Shown: piece after piece, positions 37,389-45,351 of the stretch | How the letters are laid out: the number at the start of each line of letters is the position of its first letter | Position numbering within the stretch: the first letter of the stretch is position 1 | Source: Maribacter sedimenticola | GTDB taxonomy: Bacteria > Bacteroidota > Bacteroidia > Flavobacteriales > Flavobacteriaceae | DNA: 64,000 nt | Reading direction: 5' to 3' | Assembly: GCF_900188415.1 (NCBI RefSeq) | Contig: NZ_FZNV01000001.1 | Location: forward strand, 833,501-897,500 | Notes under the pieces: model-generated | What the model was told of the DNA's origin: nothing | Databases searched by the model: none | What the model saw: only the letters and a program-made list of their open reading frames with translations | Program-made: the position numbers and the translations under genes

Positions 37389-39170
37389 ATGAATATTCAA
37401 GAGGTACTGTCACAGAAAGTTAAAGAAGCCGTACAATCTATTTTTGATAAGGAATTGCCAAATGTGGAATTTCAACCTACGCGAAAAGATTTTGAAGGGG
37501 ATATCACTGTTGTGGTTTTTCCAATGCTACGTGTGGTAAAGGGCAATCCTGTACAGATAGGGGAACAGATTGGAACTTATTTAAAGGATCAGGTCAATGA
37601 AGTGGCTAATTTTAACGTGATCAAAGGGTTTTTAAATATTGTTATCAACGATAGTTTTTACTTGGATTTTTTTAATTCCATAAAAAACATTGAACAATAC
37701 GGGTATGTAAAAAAATCCAATGATGCCGTAATGGTAGAATACTCATCTCCCAATACAAATAAACCTTTGCATTTGGGGCATATACGTAACAATTTATTAG
37801 GGTACTCCGTTTCTGAAATATTGAAAGCTTCCGGTAAAAAAGTTTACAAAACCCAAATAATCAATGATCGTGGTATTCATATTTGTAAAAGTATGGTGGC
37901 CTGGAAAAGATTTGGAAATGGTGAAACACCAGAATCTACCGGATTAAAGGGTGATAAACTGGTAGGTAATTATTATGTGGCTTTTGACAAGGCTTATAAA
38001 GATCAAATAGCGCAATTGGTAGCAAATGGTACTGACCAAAAAGTGGCTGAAAAAGATGCTCCTATTATGTTGGAAGCGCAAGAGATGCTGTTGAAATGGG
38101 AAGCTGGGGACCCGGATACCGTTCAATTATGGAAAACCATGAACGGTTGGGTATATAAAGGTTTTGAGGTAACCTACAAGAATCTTGGGGTTGATTTTGA
38201 TACCCTTTACTATGAAAGCGATACCTACCTTTTAGGGAAGGATGTGGTTGCAGACGGACTTAAAAAAGGGGTTTTCTTTAAAAAGGAAGATGGTAGTGTT
38301 TGGATCGATTTGACCGAAGACGGTTTGGATGAGAAAATTGTTTTACGTTCAGATGGTACTGCGGTGTATATGACCCAAGATATTGGTACCGCCATACAAC
38401 GGGTAAAAGACCACCCAGATGTAAACGGTATGGTATATACCGTTGGTAATGAGCAAGACTATCATTTTAAGGTATTGTTCCTAATATTACAGAAGCTTGG
38501 TTTTTCATGGTCCAATAAATTACATCATCTCAGTTATGGAATGGTAGATTTACCTAGCGGTAAAATGAAAAGTAGGGAGGGTACGGTCGTAGATGCGGAT
38601 GATCTTATGGCAGATATGACCCAAACCGCGGCCACTATTTCCGAAGAACTAGGTAAGTTGGAAGATTATAGCAAAGAAGAAAAACAGGCACTTTATAAAA
38701 TGATCGGATTGGGAGCTTTAAAATATTACATTTTAAAGGTAGATCCTAAAAAACGAATTTTGTTTGATCCAGAAGAGTCTGTGGATTTTCAAGGGAATAC
38801 GGGTCCTTTTATTCAATATACATATGCCAGGATCCAATCCATTTTAAGGAAGGCCGCAAGTATGGAAATACAGAGTAATGTTCATGCGACGGTCACTGAA
38901 TTGCATAGTAAGGAAAAAGAGCTTATAAAACAGCTACAGTTATTTCCAGAAACTATACAATTGGCAGCTGAAAATTACAGTCCGGCATTGATTGCCAATT
39001 ATACCTATGATTTGGTAAAGGAATTTAATTCATTTTATCAGCAGGTTTCTATTCTTGGCGAAGAAAATGAAGCTAAGAAGATATTGCGCATACAACTGTC
39101 CAAAAAGGTTGCAGAGGTTATTCAAGATGCATTTAAATTATTGGGGGTTGAGGTCCCGGAGCGCATGTAG
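37389..39170 (+). CDS. argS: Arginyl-tRNA synthetase
   Basis: ArgS charges tRNA-Arg in the cytosol; it is a class I synthetase of 593 residues. It has the N-terminal additional domain, the HIGH-type motif in SSPNTNKPLHLGHIRNN and the KMSKS equivalent KMKSREG (preceded by DLPSG). The C-terminal anticodon-binding domain ends EVIQDAFKLLGVEVPERM. The ATG at 37389 is preferred to a TTG one codon earlier. The stop lies two bases from the stop of the convergent TonB-receptor gene. Confidence 0.97.
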   Translation: MNIQEVLSQKVKEAVQSIFDKELPNVEFQPTRKDFEGDITVVVFPMLRVVKGNPVQIGEQIGTYLKDQVNEVANFNVIKGFLNIVINDSFYLDFFNSIKNIEQYGYVKKSNDAVMVEYSSPNTNKPLHLGHIRNNLLGYSVSEILKASGKKVYKTQIINDRGIHICKSMVAWKRFGNGETPESTGLKGDKLVGNYYVAFDKAYKDQIAQLVANGTDQKVAEKDAPIMLEAQEMLLKWEAGDPDTVQLWKTMNGWVYKGFEVTYKNLGVDFDTLYYESDTYLLGKDVVADGLKKGVFFKKEDGSVWIDLTEDGLDEKIVLRSDGTAVYMTQDIGTAIQRVKDHPDVNGMVYTVGNEQDYHFKVLFLILQKLGFSWSNKLHHLSYGMVDLPSGKMKSREGTVVDADDLMADMTQTAATISEELGKLEDYSKEEKQALYKMIGLGALKYYILKVDPKKRILFDPEESVDFQGNTGPFIQYTYARIQSILRKAASMEIQSNVHATVTELHSKEKELIKQLQLFPETIQLAAENYSPALIANYTYDLVKEFNSFYQQVSILGEENEAKKILRIQLSKKVAEVIQDAFKLLGVEVPERM

Positions 39171-39172
39171 GC

Positions 39173-41689
39173 CTAAAACCGTAATCTAAAACTGGCATTG
39201 GGAGTAAGGCCCAAGGATAATCGTTCTATTGTTTCTATAGAATTATCTTCACCTAATCTATAAAACGTATTCAATGTATTTTTTCTATTGGTGATATTCA
39301 ATATAGAGGCACCAAACGTTCCTTTAATGGTTTTGCCTAAAACAAACGTATAATTTGCAGATGCATCTGCCCTAATATATTCCGGTAATCTACTGCTGTT
39401 GGGTTCTTCGTAATTGATTTCACTAGGGAAAACTGTGTTGTCGATAGGGTCATCGGCATCTGGTCGGGTAAATGGTTTTCCGGATTTATAATTTAAACCC
39501 AAACCTAGTTTTAAGTGGCCTATGGTATAATTTCCGGCAAGGGTTATTGCGTGTCTTACATCTAGGTTGTTAGGGAATTTAGATGGTGTAAGGCTATTGA
39601 ATAGATAATCATTTTTATTGAACGTATAACTAAGCCATAGACTATAGTCGTTATTTTTCTTGTTGATTAAAAATTCAGCACCTTTGACCGCATAAGAGCC
39701 AATTTCACCATTAAACTGATTTTGATTTTGAAAACCTTGGGTAAAAACATTTATACCGTTGACCTCTTTGTAAAATCCGTCAATACCTATGTATAATTTA
39801 TCCGTGTCATAATTAACGCCTATAGAACCTTGTTTGCTTTTGGTAATGGGTAAGGTATTACCATCAGAAAGTATCCATCGTCTTTTTTCAATCCCCAAAA
39901 AATTCTGTTCTAAATCTATAATCTGATTGGTTACCTGGCTTTTAAATTCGCCCATTGCTTCGGTCTTGAAATTGGGGAGTAGTTCATAGGTAATATTTAA
40001 CCTGGGCTCCAGAATATATTCCTTAAAGGTGTTCAGGTTTTCAAAATAATTGAGTCGCCCTCCTATGCGCCCATAAAATTTGGAATCTTCAGATGTAAAT
40101 TGAAGCTCGCTGAACAAAGCATGCTTACGTATTACCCCTTTTATATTACTGGCAAAGGGTGGCTGGTTAATATTTGTTCTATTCTCTATACCTGTTTCCG
40201 TAAGTTCGTACCCATTGATCCAATCCAAATTTTTGCGCACTGCGTATTTGGTAATCAATTTTACACTGGATTCCTTGACCAAATTATTCTGTTGTAATCT
40301 TTGACTTTCATTATTTGAAATTGTCAGAGCATCCAGACCATATTGAGTATAATAGAATTGAAGGTCCGTAGTAAAATTACTTAACCAATTGCTTTGTAAT
40401 CTTGTGCCTAATGAAATGTTATCCTGATTTAAGTTACTACCATTAACAGCGTTACTGTCACTGGTTTCAAAATAACTAAGGTTGTTGCTCATATTGATCA
40501 TGCTGAGCTGAACTTTGTGGTCCTGGTCTATCTCATATAATACTTTTGCCGTAAAGTCATAAAAATAGAAATCACTTTCATTATCCACTTGGCTATCTTG
40601 AAATGCTTTTTCTGAAAATACGGTATAGGTGGGGGTGCTCAAAAAATCCGTATAGGACCTGCGTGCGGAAATTTGTATTCCTAAACGTTCATTAATTGGG
40701 ATATTGCCAAAGACATCCCCGGATATTAAATTGAAGCCTGTCCCACCATTGGTATAGATGGGCAATTGGTCAGAGGTACGTAAGTCCATAGTGCCGCTTA
40801 GACCATCTCCATAAATGGAGGACGTGCCGTTCTTTATAATGCTGACCTTATCCGTAACATAAGGGTTAAATGCTGAGATCAATCCAAAAAAATGTCCGGT
40901 CTGGTACATTTTAATATGGTCCCAAAGAACAAGATTTTGATCATTTGTACCTCCCCTAATGTTAATATCCGAAACGGTTTCATCTACACTCTTTATGCCT
41001 GGAAGGGCTTGTACTGTCTGTAATATATCAGGTTCGCTTATACCAGGCAAAATTCCAAATTTGGATAGATTAAGTTCAAAACTTGCATCGCTAAGTTTGT
41101 TCAGACCGGTGGTCAAAAATTGGGAAACTATGACCTCTTCCAATTCTTGATAGCTAAGTGCCATGGCTATTTTATGACACATAGCAGTATTTATAAGTTT
41201 TTCCACTTCTATGAATTGTGGCTTAAAACCTAAATGCTTTACGAGTACGAGCGCAGTTCTTGGAACATTATTCATATAAAACCTTCCTGTAGTATCGGTA
41301 ATACCGGTTAGTGATGTACCCAAAACTTCAACGGTTGCACCTGGTATGGTATTTTGCTCAAAATTATCTAGTACAAAGCCACAAATAGATACCGTGGAAA
41401 CCTTTGTCAAGCTATAATATCTGTCACTTAACTTTGTAATAACGATATCCGTATTTTGCTGAATATGGTCTAACTTGGATGTTAATGATTGTAAATCTAA
41501 CGGCTTAACATAGACATTTTCCAAAGCATTGTCCGCAAAGGAAAACTTTATGTCATGTTCCTGCTCCAAAGTCGTGAGATAATCCGAAAGGAGTATAGAG
41601 TCTTTTGCTACTTGCTGCCCCAAAGCAATTACGCTAAAGCACAGTAGTACAAGGCAAATAAGAATATGTTTATGGTGCTTTTTCTTCAT
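39173..41689 (-). CDS. STN-domain TonB-dependent transducer/receptor (FecA-like)
   Basis: This outer-membrane receptor has 838 residues from the ATG at 41689. A signal peptide ends near ALGQQ. A secretin/TonB N-terminal (STN) signalling domain follows (about 30-97, LSDYLTTLEQEHDIKFSFADN). A carboxypeptidase-regulatory-like domain comes next (about 100-178), then a plug (SDINIRGGTNDQNLVLWDHIKMYQTGH) and a barrel ending in ASFRLRF. STN domains contact FecR in the periplasm, and the fecR-like gene overlaps the start by 20 bases. It should sense and import a ligand and switch on the ECF sigma factor of the same operon. The ligand is not known; a siderophore motif is not evident. Confidence 0.9.
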   Translation of the reverse strand: MKKKHHKHILICLVLLCFSVIALGQQVAKDSILLSDYLTTLEQEHDIKFSFADNALENVYVKPLDLQSLTSKLDHIQQNTDIVITKLSDRYYSLTKVSTVSICGFVLDNFEQNTIPGATVEVLGTSLTGITDTTGRFYMNNVPRTALVLVKHLGFKPQFIEVEKLINTAMCHKIAMALSYQELEEVIVSQFLTTGLNKLSDASFELNLSKFGILPGISEPDILQTVQALPGIKSVDETVSDINIRGGTNDQNLVLWDHIKMYQTGHFFGLISAFNPYVTDKVSIIKNGTSSIYGDGLSGTMDLRTSDQLPIYTNGGTGFNLISGDVFGNIPINERLGIQISARRSYTDFLSTPTYTVFSEKAFQDSQVDNESDFYFYDFTAKVLYEIDQDHKVQLSMINMSNNLSYFETSDSNAVNGSNLNQDNISLGTRLQSNWLSNFTTDLQFYYTQYGLDALTISNNESQRLQQNNLVKESSVKLITKYAVRKNLDWINGYELTETGIENRTNINQPPFASNIKGVIRKHALFSELQFTSEDSKFYGRIGGRLNYFENLNTFKEYILEPRLNITYELLPNFKTEAMGEFKSQVTNQIIDLEQNFLGIEKRRWILSDGNTLPITKSKQGSIGVNYDTDKLYIGIDGFYKEVNGINVFTQGFQNQNQFNGEIGSYAVKGAEFLINKKNNDYSLWLSYTFNKNDYLFNSLTPSKFPNNLDVRHAITLAGNYTIGHLKLGLGLNYKSGKPFTRPDADDPIDNTVFPSEINYEEPNSSRLPEYIRADASANYTFVLGKTIKGTFGASILNITNRKNTLNTFYRLGEDNSIETIERLSLGLTPNASFRLRF

Positions 41690-42581
41690 AGAACAGCACT
41701 TGGTTTCCATCTAATTTAAATTTTATCTGTAATGGAACACTAATGCTTTTAAGGGCGAGCTCAAGATCGTCGTTATTGAAGGAACCGGTAAATAGTTGTT
41801 CTTTATCAATACCGCTATAGGTAACCTTAATGTTATATTGTCGCTGTAACTCATCCATTACATAATGCAAAGGTATGCTTCTGAATGAACTTTCGTTGGA
41901 TAACCAAGACGGTTTGCCGTTTACGGCTACTTTGTAAGTAGAACTTTTGCCATTTATTGCCAACAATGAATTGCCCGCGGGTAATTTTGTTTCTTTTCCG
42001 TTAATGGTTACACTTACCATTCCTTCATAACAGGCCACTTCAAAATAATCTTTTCTGTTTTCAACATTAAACTGGGTTCCAAGAACGGAGACAGTTCCGT
42101 GTGTGGTTGCTACGGTAAATTTTTTGCCTTTTGCTACTTTAAAATATGCCTCTCCCTCAAGTTCAATATTTCTCTTGTCGTCCCATTTCTTTTCATTATA
42201 GGCCAGTTCTGAGTCCGCATTAAGAATAACTTCAGATGTATCCGGTAGGGTTATGGTCTTATTTTCGGCATATGATGTAGTAATCGTTTTGTTTAACGTA
42301 TTCAAGTAGAAAAAAGAAGCTACTAACAATACGGTAATGGCCGCGGCTATGCGCAGGAAGGGTTTATAAGGGGCAAGGGTAAATACTTTGGGTGACTCCT
42401 TAACCTTATTTTGTTCAAGAGAATTATAGGCCGTATCCATATCAAAGGCCGGTGCTTCTAAATTAGAGGCGACATCCTTTATTTTTTTGTATGTGGCATA
42501 GGCTTCAGACTTTTTGAATTCTGCCATTTCCGCTTCGGTCAATTCATTGTTGAGCCATTTAGCCAAGTAATTTTCTTGCAT
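41670..42581 (-). CDS. FecR-family anti-sigma factor
   Basis: This inner-membrane regulator has 303 residues. The N-terminal cytosolic part binds the sigma factor. A single transmembrane helix lies at about 76-93 (FLRIAAAITVLLVASFFYL). The periplasmic FecR domain follows (LPDTSEVILNADSELAY, ELEGEAYFKVAKGKKFTV, VLGTQFNV). A C-terminal DUF4974 domain (IPLHYVMDELQRQYNIKVTY) should meet the STN domain of the receptor. The 3' end overlaps the receptor gene by 20 bases, which suggests coupled translation. Confidence 0.92.
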   Translation of the reverse strand: MQENYLAKWLNNELTEAEMAEFKKSEAYATYKKIKDVASNLEAPAFDMDTAYNSLEQNKVKESPKVFTLAPYKPFLRIAAAITVLLVASFFYLNTLNKTITTSYAENKTITLPDTSEVILNADSELAYNEKKWDDKRNIELEGEAYFKVAKGKKFTVATTHGTVSVLGTQFNVENRKDYFEVACYEGMVSVTINGKETKLPAGNSLLAINGKSSTYKVAVNGKPSWLSNESSFRSIPLHYVMDELQRQYNIKVTYSGIDKEQLFTGSFNNDDLELALKSISVPLQIKFKLDGNQVLFYEEKAP

Positions 42582-42693
42582 GTTTGTAGCTTTGTTTTAG
42601 TATAACAACCAAGTTTTTAAAAACCCTACTTTTTGTTTTTAGTATTTGGTAAAAGGTATCAACCAATAATGTTGCTTAATGGTATGTAATGTA

Positions 42694-42728
42694 TCTAACC
42701 TCTAACCTCTAACCTCTAATTTCTAATT
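42694..42728. repeat. Heptanucleotide tandem repeat (TCTAACC)
   Basis: Three perfect TCTAACC units (42694-42714) are followed by two TCTAATT variants (42715-42728). The last overlaps the stop codon of the sigma-factor gene at 42727-42729. In the direction of transcription the unit reads GGTTAGA and lies in the spacer between the sigma and fecR genes. Confidence 0.8.
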
Positions 42729-43239
42729 ATATTCCATCTATCTGCTCCCTTAAACTTTTCAGTGCCAAATGCATTCTTTTTTCAATCGCTTTTACACTTA
42801 CGTTTTCAATTGCCGCAATCTCCGCATATTTTTTTCCGTCTATCCTGTTAAGTAAAAATGTGGTACGTTGGTTTTCCGGTAATGCGTTTAGGGCATTGTC
42901 CAATTTTTGCTTGAACTCTGTTTCCTCCATGATAAATTCCGGAGATTCATTGGTTGTTCCTAAGGAAGGTGGGGCATACTTTAAACGTACCTTTTCTGCT
43001 TTAATAACATTAAGGTAAAGGTTATTGGCAATGGTATATACATACGATTTTGCTTTGTCCGGTGCTACCTTTGCACAATTCTCCCATAGTTTAACAAAAG
43101 CTTCCTGTACGGCATCATTGGCTTTTTCCTCGTTCCCGAATTTATAATAAATATAATTGAATACGGTTTTTGACGTTTCATTAAAAACGCTTCGGTAAAC
43201 CGCCTCTTCACATACATTTTGTGGTTGTTCTGTTTTCAA
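42727..43239 (-). CDS. ECF-type RNA polymerase sigma factor (FecI-like)
   Basis: The 170-residue sigma-70 factor has region 2 (KTVFNYIYYKFGNEEKANDAVQEAFVKLWENC) and region 4 (LPENQRTTFLLNRIDGKKYAEIAAIENVSVKAIEKRMHLALKSLRE). It is first in an operon with FecR and the STN receptor and should be held inactive by FecR until the receptor binds its ligand. The start codon is TTG at 43239; no ATG is in frame between the upstream stop and region 2. A TAnnTTTG box lies 17 bases upstream on the minus strand. Confidence 0.92.
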   Translation of the reverse strand: MKTEQPQNVCEEAVYRSVFNETSKTVFNYIYYKFGNEEKANDAVQEAFVKLWENCAKVAPDKAKSYVYTIANNLYLNVIKAEKVRLKYAPPSLGTTNESPEFIMEETEFKQKLDNALNALPENQRTTFLLNRIDGKKYAEIAAIENVSVKAIEKRMHLALKSLREQIDGI

Positions 43240-43255
43240 CAGGGTTTCTTTTTGT

Positions 43256-43263
43256 CAAAGATA
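43256..43263 (-). promoter_or_regulatory. TAnnTTTG promoter element of the sigma/fecR/receptor operon
   Basis: On the minus strand the sequence reads TATCTTTG, a full match to the housekeeping -7 box, 16 bases before the TTG start. No TTG is found 19-21 bases upstream. It suggests basal transcription by the primary sigma factor. Confidence 0.5.
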
Positions 43264-43345
43264 TTTTAAAAAAAATAAAAAAGTAGGTAGGGTTTTTATC
43301 AAGTTAATTGTTTTAGGGTTGTAATAACAATAATACCAAATCATT

Positions 43346-45118
43346 ATGAAAAAGTTTTTTAGTTATACCATGTATATTGGTCTTTTGGCCATGGCATTGA
43401 ACCTAACGTCATGTCAAGATGAATTTGAGGAGATCAATAACGGTGAAGAGCCACAGGCTATAGAGGCCAATTCTTCTACTGCAGATTTAATACAACGCAC
43501 AAGTTCCAATGATGGATCTTCAGACAATATAGTGGATGGGACCAGTTGCTTTCAAATAAAATTCCCATATACGGTAGAGGTGAACGGATTAACGCTTACC
43601 ATAGAATCTAAGGATGATCTAGAAACTATTGAGGAAATTTTTGATAGTATAGATGATGACGAAAATATTTTGGATATCATCTTTCCTATTACGGTAACTG
43701 CTGGGGATTTTACGGAAATTACGGTTAATGGCCTACAGGATTTACGGGAATTGGCGGCAGAATGTAAAGAAGGTGGGGAAGATGACGATATTGAGTGTAT
43801 TGACTTTGTATACCCTATGACCTTATACACCTTTAATGTTAATTTGGAGCAGACGAGCACGGTTCAGGTAGAAAGCGATCGTGAACTTAGATTGTTCTTT
43901 AAAGACTTGGGGAGCGACTCTTTAGTAAGTTTTGACTTTCCAATAACGCTAAAATTATATGATGATACCACAATAGAGGTTGCTAACCATAGAGAATTGG
44001 CAAGTGCCATTGAAAATGCCAAGGATGATTGTGACGAAGATGATGATGATGATTACAATGATGATGATTTTAATGATGACGAATTTAAGGAAACATTGGT
44101 TGAGTGTGTATGGTTCATTACTGAATTTAAAAGGGACAATATGGATCAAACACCGCAATTTGTCAATTACATTTTAAACTTTAAGGAAGACGGAACTGTA
44201 GTTACCGGATTCAGGGGAGCTACTACGGTACAAGGAACTTGGAGTACCGCTGTAGGTGAAGATGGAGCTCAACTTACCATGGACTTTGATGCCAGTACGG
44301 ATTTTAATTTGGAATGGAATGTGTATGATATGGGTGATGACAAGATCAAATTGTACAATGGGGAAGGTAATCGTATTGTTATGAAACAATTTTGTGCAGA
44401 GGATTTACCGGTAATTACCATTGATAGTATTCGTGAAACACTGCGGGATTGTACCTGGGCCATTAAAAGGGTCAAGAACAATGGGGAACATGTAAACAGG
44501 CTTCTTGGTAGTGAATTTGAATTTCAGGCAAACGGTGTCATTACCTTATCTAATGAAACCACGGTATCAGAAGGAACATGGGAAATTACTACTAATGCAC
44601 AGGGTAGATTTGTCGTAGCCATTAATATGGGTCAAGAAGGAGCCGTTAGTTTTGAATGGTTGTTGACCGATCTCAAGGATAGGATTATAAAGTTTAATGT
44701 TGAAGAGACTTTCTATGAATTGGTCATTGTTAAAAGCTGTGAGGTAGATGAAGAAGAGGAAGAGGATATTACCTATATAAAGGATGTTTTCAGTGATACC
44801 CAATGGGATATTGCATTGTTCTCGGAAAATGAGGACGAGTCAACGGAACTTTATATGAACGATACCCTATATTTTAACGCAGATGGTAGTTTAGAAGTAC
44901 GTAACCCTAATGAAGTGGTACTTAGTACAGGTAGATGGTTTGCCTATAGAAACGCCTTTAGCGGTAAATTGGAAATGATTATTTCCTTTGTTCCCGGTAG
45001 TAATTACTTGGCTTTGGCCAATGATTATCAGATCATGGAGGTAACCGAGACAAGAATTGAACTCAAGCACGAAAACGAAATTGAAGGTTACGACCATTTG
45101 GTCTTGGAAAGAGAATAA
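43346..45118 (+). CDS. Repeat-built acidic lipoprotein divergent from ECF operon
   Basis: The 590-residue lipoprotein (lipobox LNLTSC, Cys23) has two kinds of internal repeat. Residues about 68-228 contain four units of about 40 residues sharing FPYTVEV/FPITVTA/YPMTLYT/FPITLKL followed by a VxSxxEL-type strand. An aspartate-rich linker (about 228-246) follows. Three units of about 100 residues (about 251-355, 368-475, 490-590) each begin with C/TxWxI and include an FxxDG turn and a GTW or GRW strand, resembling small beta-barrel (lipocalin-like) modules. No enzyme motif is seen. Placed head-to-head with the sigma/FecR/receptor operon, it may be its regulatory target or a surface ligand-binding partner (inference). 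Confidence 0.75.
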   Translation: MKKFFSYTMYIGLLAMALNLTSCQDEFEEINNGEEPQAIEANSSTADLIQRTSSNDGSSDNIVDGTSCFQIKFPYTVEVNGLTLTIESKDDLETIEEIFDSIDDDENILDIIFPITVTAGDFTEITVNGLQDLRELAAECKEGGEDDDIECIDFVYPMTLYTFNVNLEQTSTVQVESDRELRLFFKDLGSDSLVSFDFPITLKLYDDTTIEVANHRELASAIENAKDDCDEDDDDDYNDDDFNDDEFKETLVECVWFITEFKRDNMDQTPQFVNYILNFKEDGTVVTGFRGATTVQGTWSTAVGEDGAQLTMDFDASTDFNLEWNVYDMGDDKIKLYNGEGNRIVMKQFCAEDLPVITIDSIRETLRDCTWAIKRVKNNGEHVNRLLGSEFEFQANGVITLSNETTVSEGTWEITTNAQGRFVVAINMGQEGAVSFEWLLTDLKDRIIKFNVEETFYELVIVKSCEVDEEEEEDITYIKDVFSDTQWDIALFSENEDESTELYMNDTLYFNADGSLEVRNPNEVVLSTGRWFAYRNAFSGKLEMIISFVPGSNYLALANDYQIMEVTETRIELKHENEIEGYDHLVLERE

Positions 45119-45137
45119 AAGTAAAGCATCCAAAAAT

Positions 45138-45192
45138 ATACCGTCAACAGTAAAGAGTTGGGCCTCGTTGACGGTATTGATGGAGGTTTTTT
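45138..45192 (+). terminator. Hairpin downstream of the repeat lipoprotein
   Basis: ATACCGTCAAC (45138-45148) and GTTGACGGTAT (45167-45177) form a perfect 11-bp stem with an 18-base loop. A six-T run begins ten bases further on (45187-45192). It is probably a terminator of the lipoprotein gene, although the T-run is displaced. Confidence 0.6.
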
Positions 45193-45243
45193 GTTAGGGA
45201 ATATATGAAAATGTAATCCCTTTTTTGCCCCACAAGCAATGTT

Positions 45244-45278
45244 AGAGCATCTATTTTATATAGATGCTCTTTTGTTTT
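45244..45278 (+). terminator. Second strong terminator before ffh
   Basis: AGAGCATCTA (45244-45253) and TAGATGCTCT (45261-45270) form a perfect 10-bp stem with a 7-base loop, followed by TTTGTTTT. It lies about 45 bases before the ffh promoter element. Confidence 0.8.
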
Positions 45279-45321
45279 GTAGATTTTGGTACACTTGCTG
45301 CGAAATTAGCAGGGACTTTGT

Positions 45322-45329
45322 TAAATTTG
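45322..45329 (+). promoter_or_regulatory. TAnnTTTG promoter element of ffh
   Basis: TAAATTTG matches the -7 consensus 22 bases before the ffh ATG. The nearest TTG (45295-45297) is 24 bases upstream, longer than ideal. Confidence 0.45.
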
Positions 45330-45351
45330 TAGCCCCTTTAAATAGAAAAGA

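Noticed and set aside
44030-44090. GATGATGAC-rich tract that looks like a microsatellite or frameshift hot spot
   Set aside because: It stays in frame and encodes the Asp-rich linker of the 590-residue lipoprotein; codons are mixed (GAT/GAC/AAT), so it is not a simple DNA repeat.
45138-45177. 11-bp inverted repeat as a phage or integron attachment site
   Set aside because: No integrase, cassette or flanking direct repeat; the location behind a gene end fits a hairpin in RNA.
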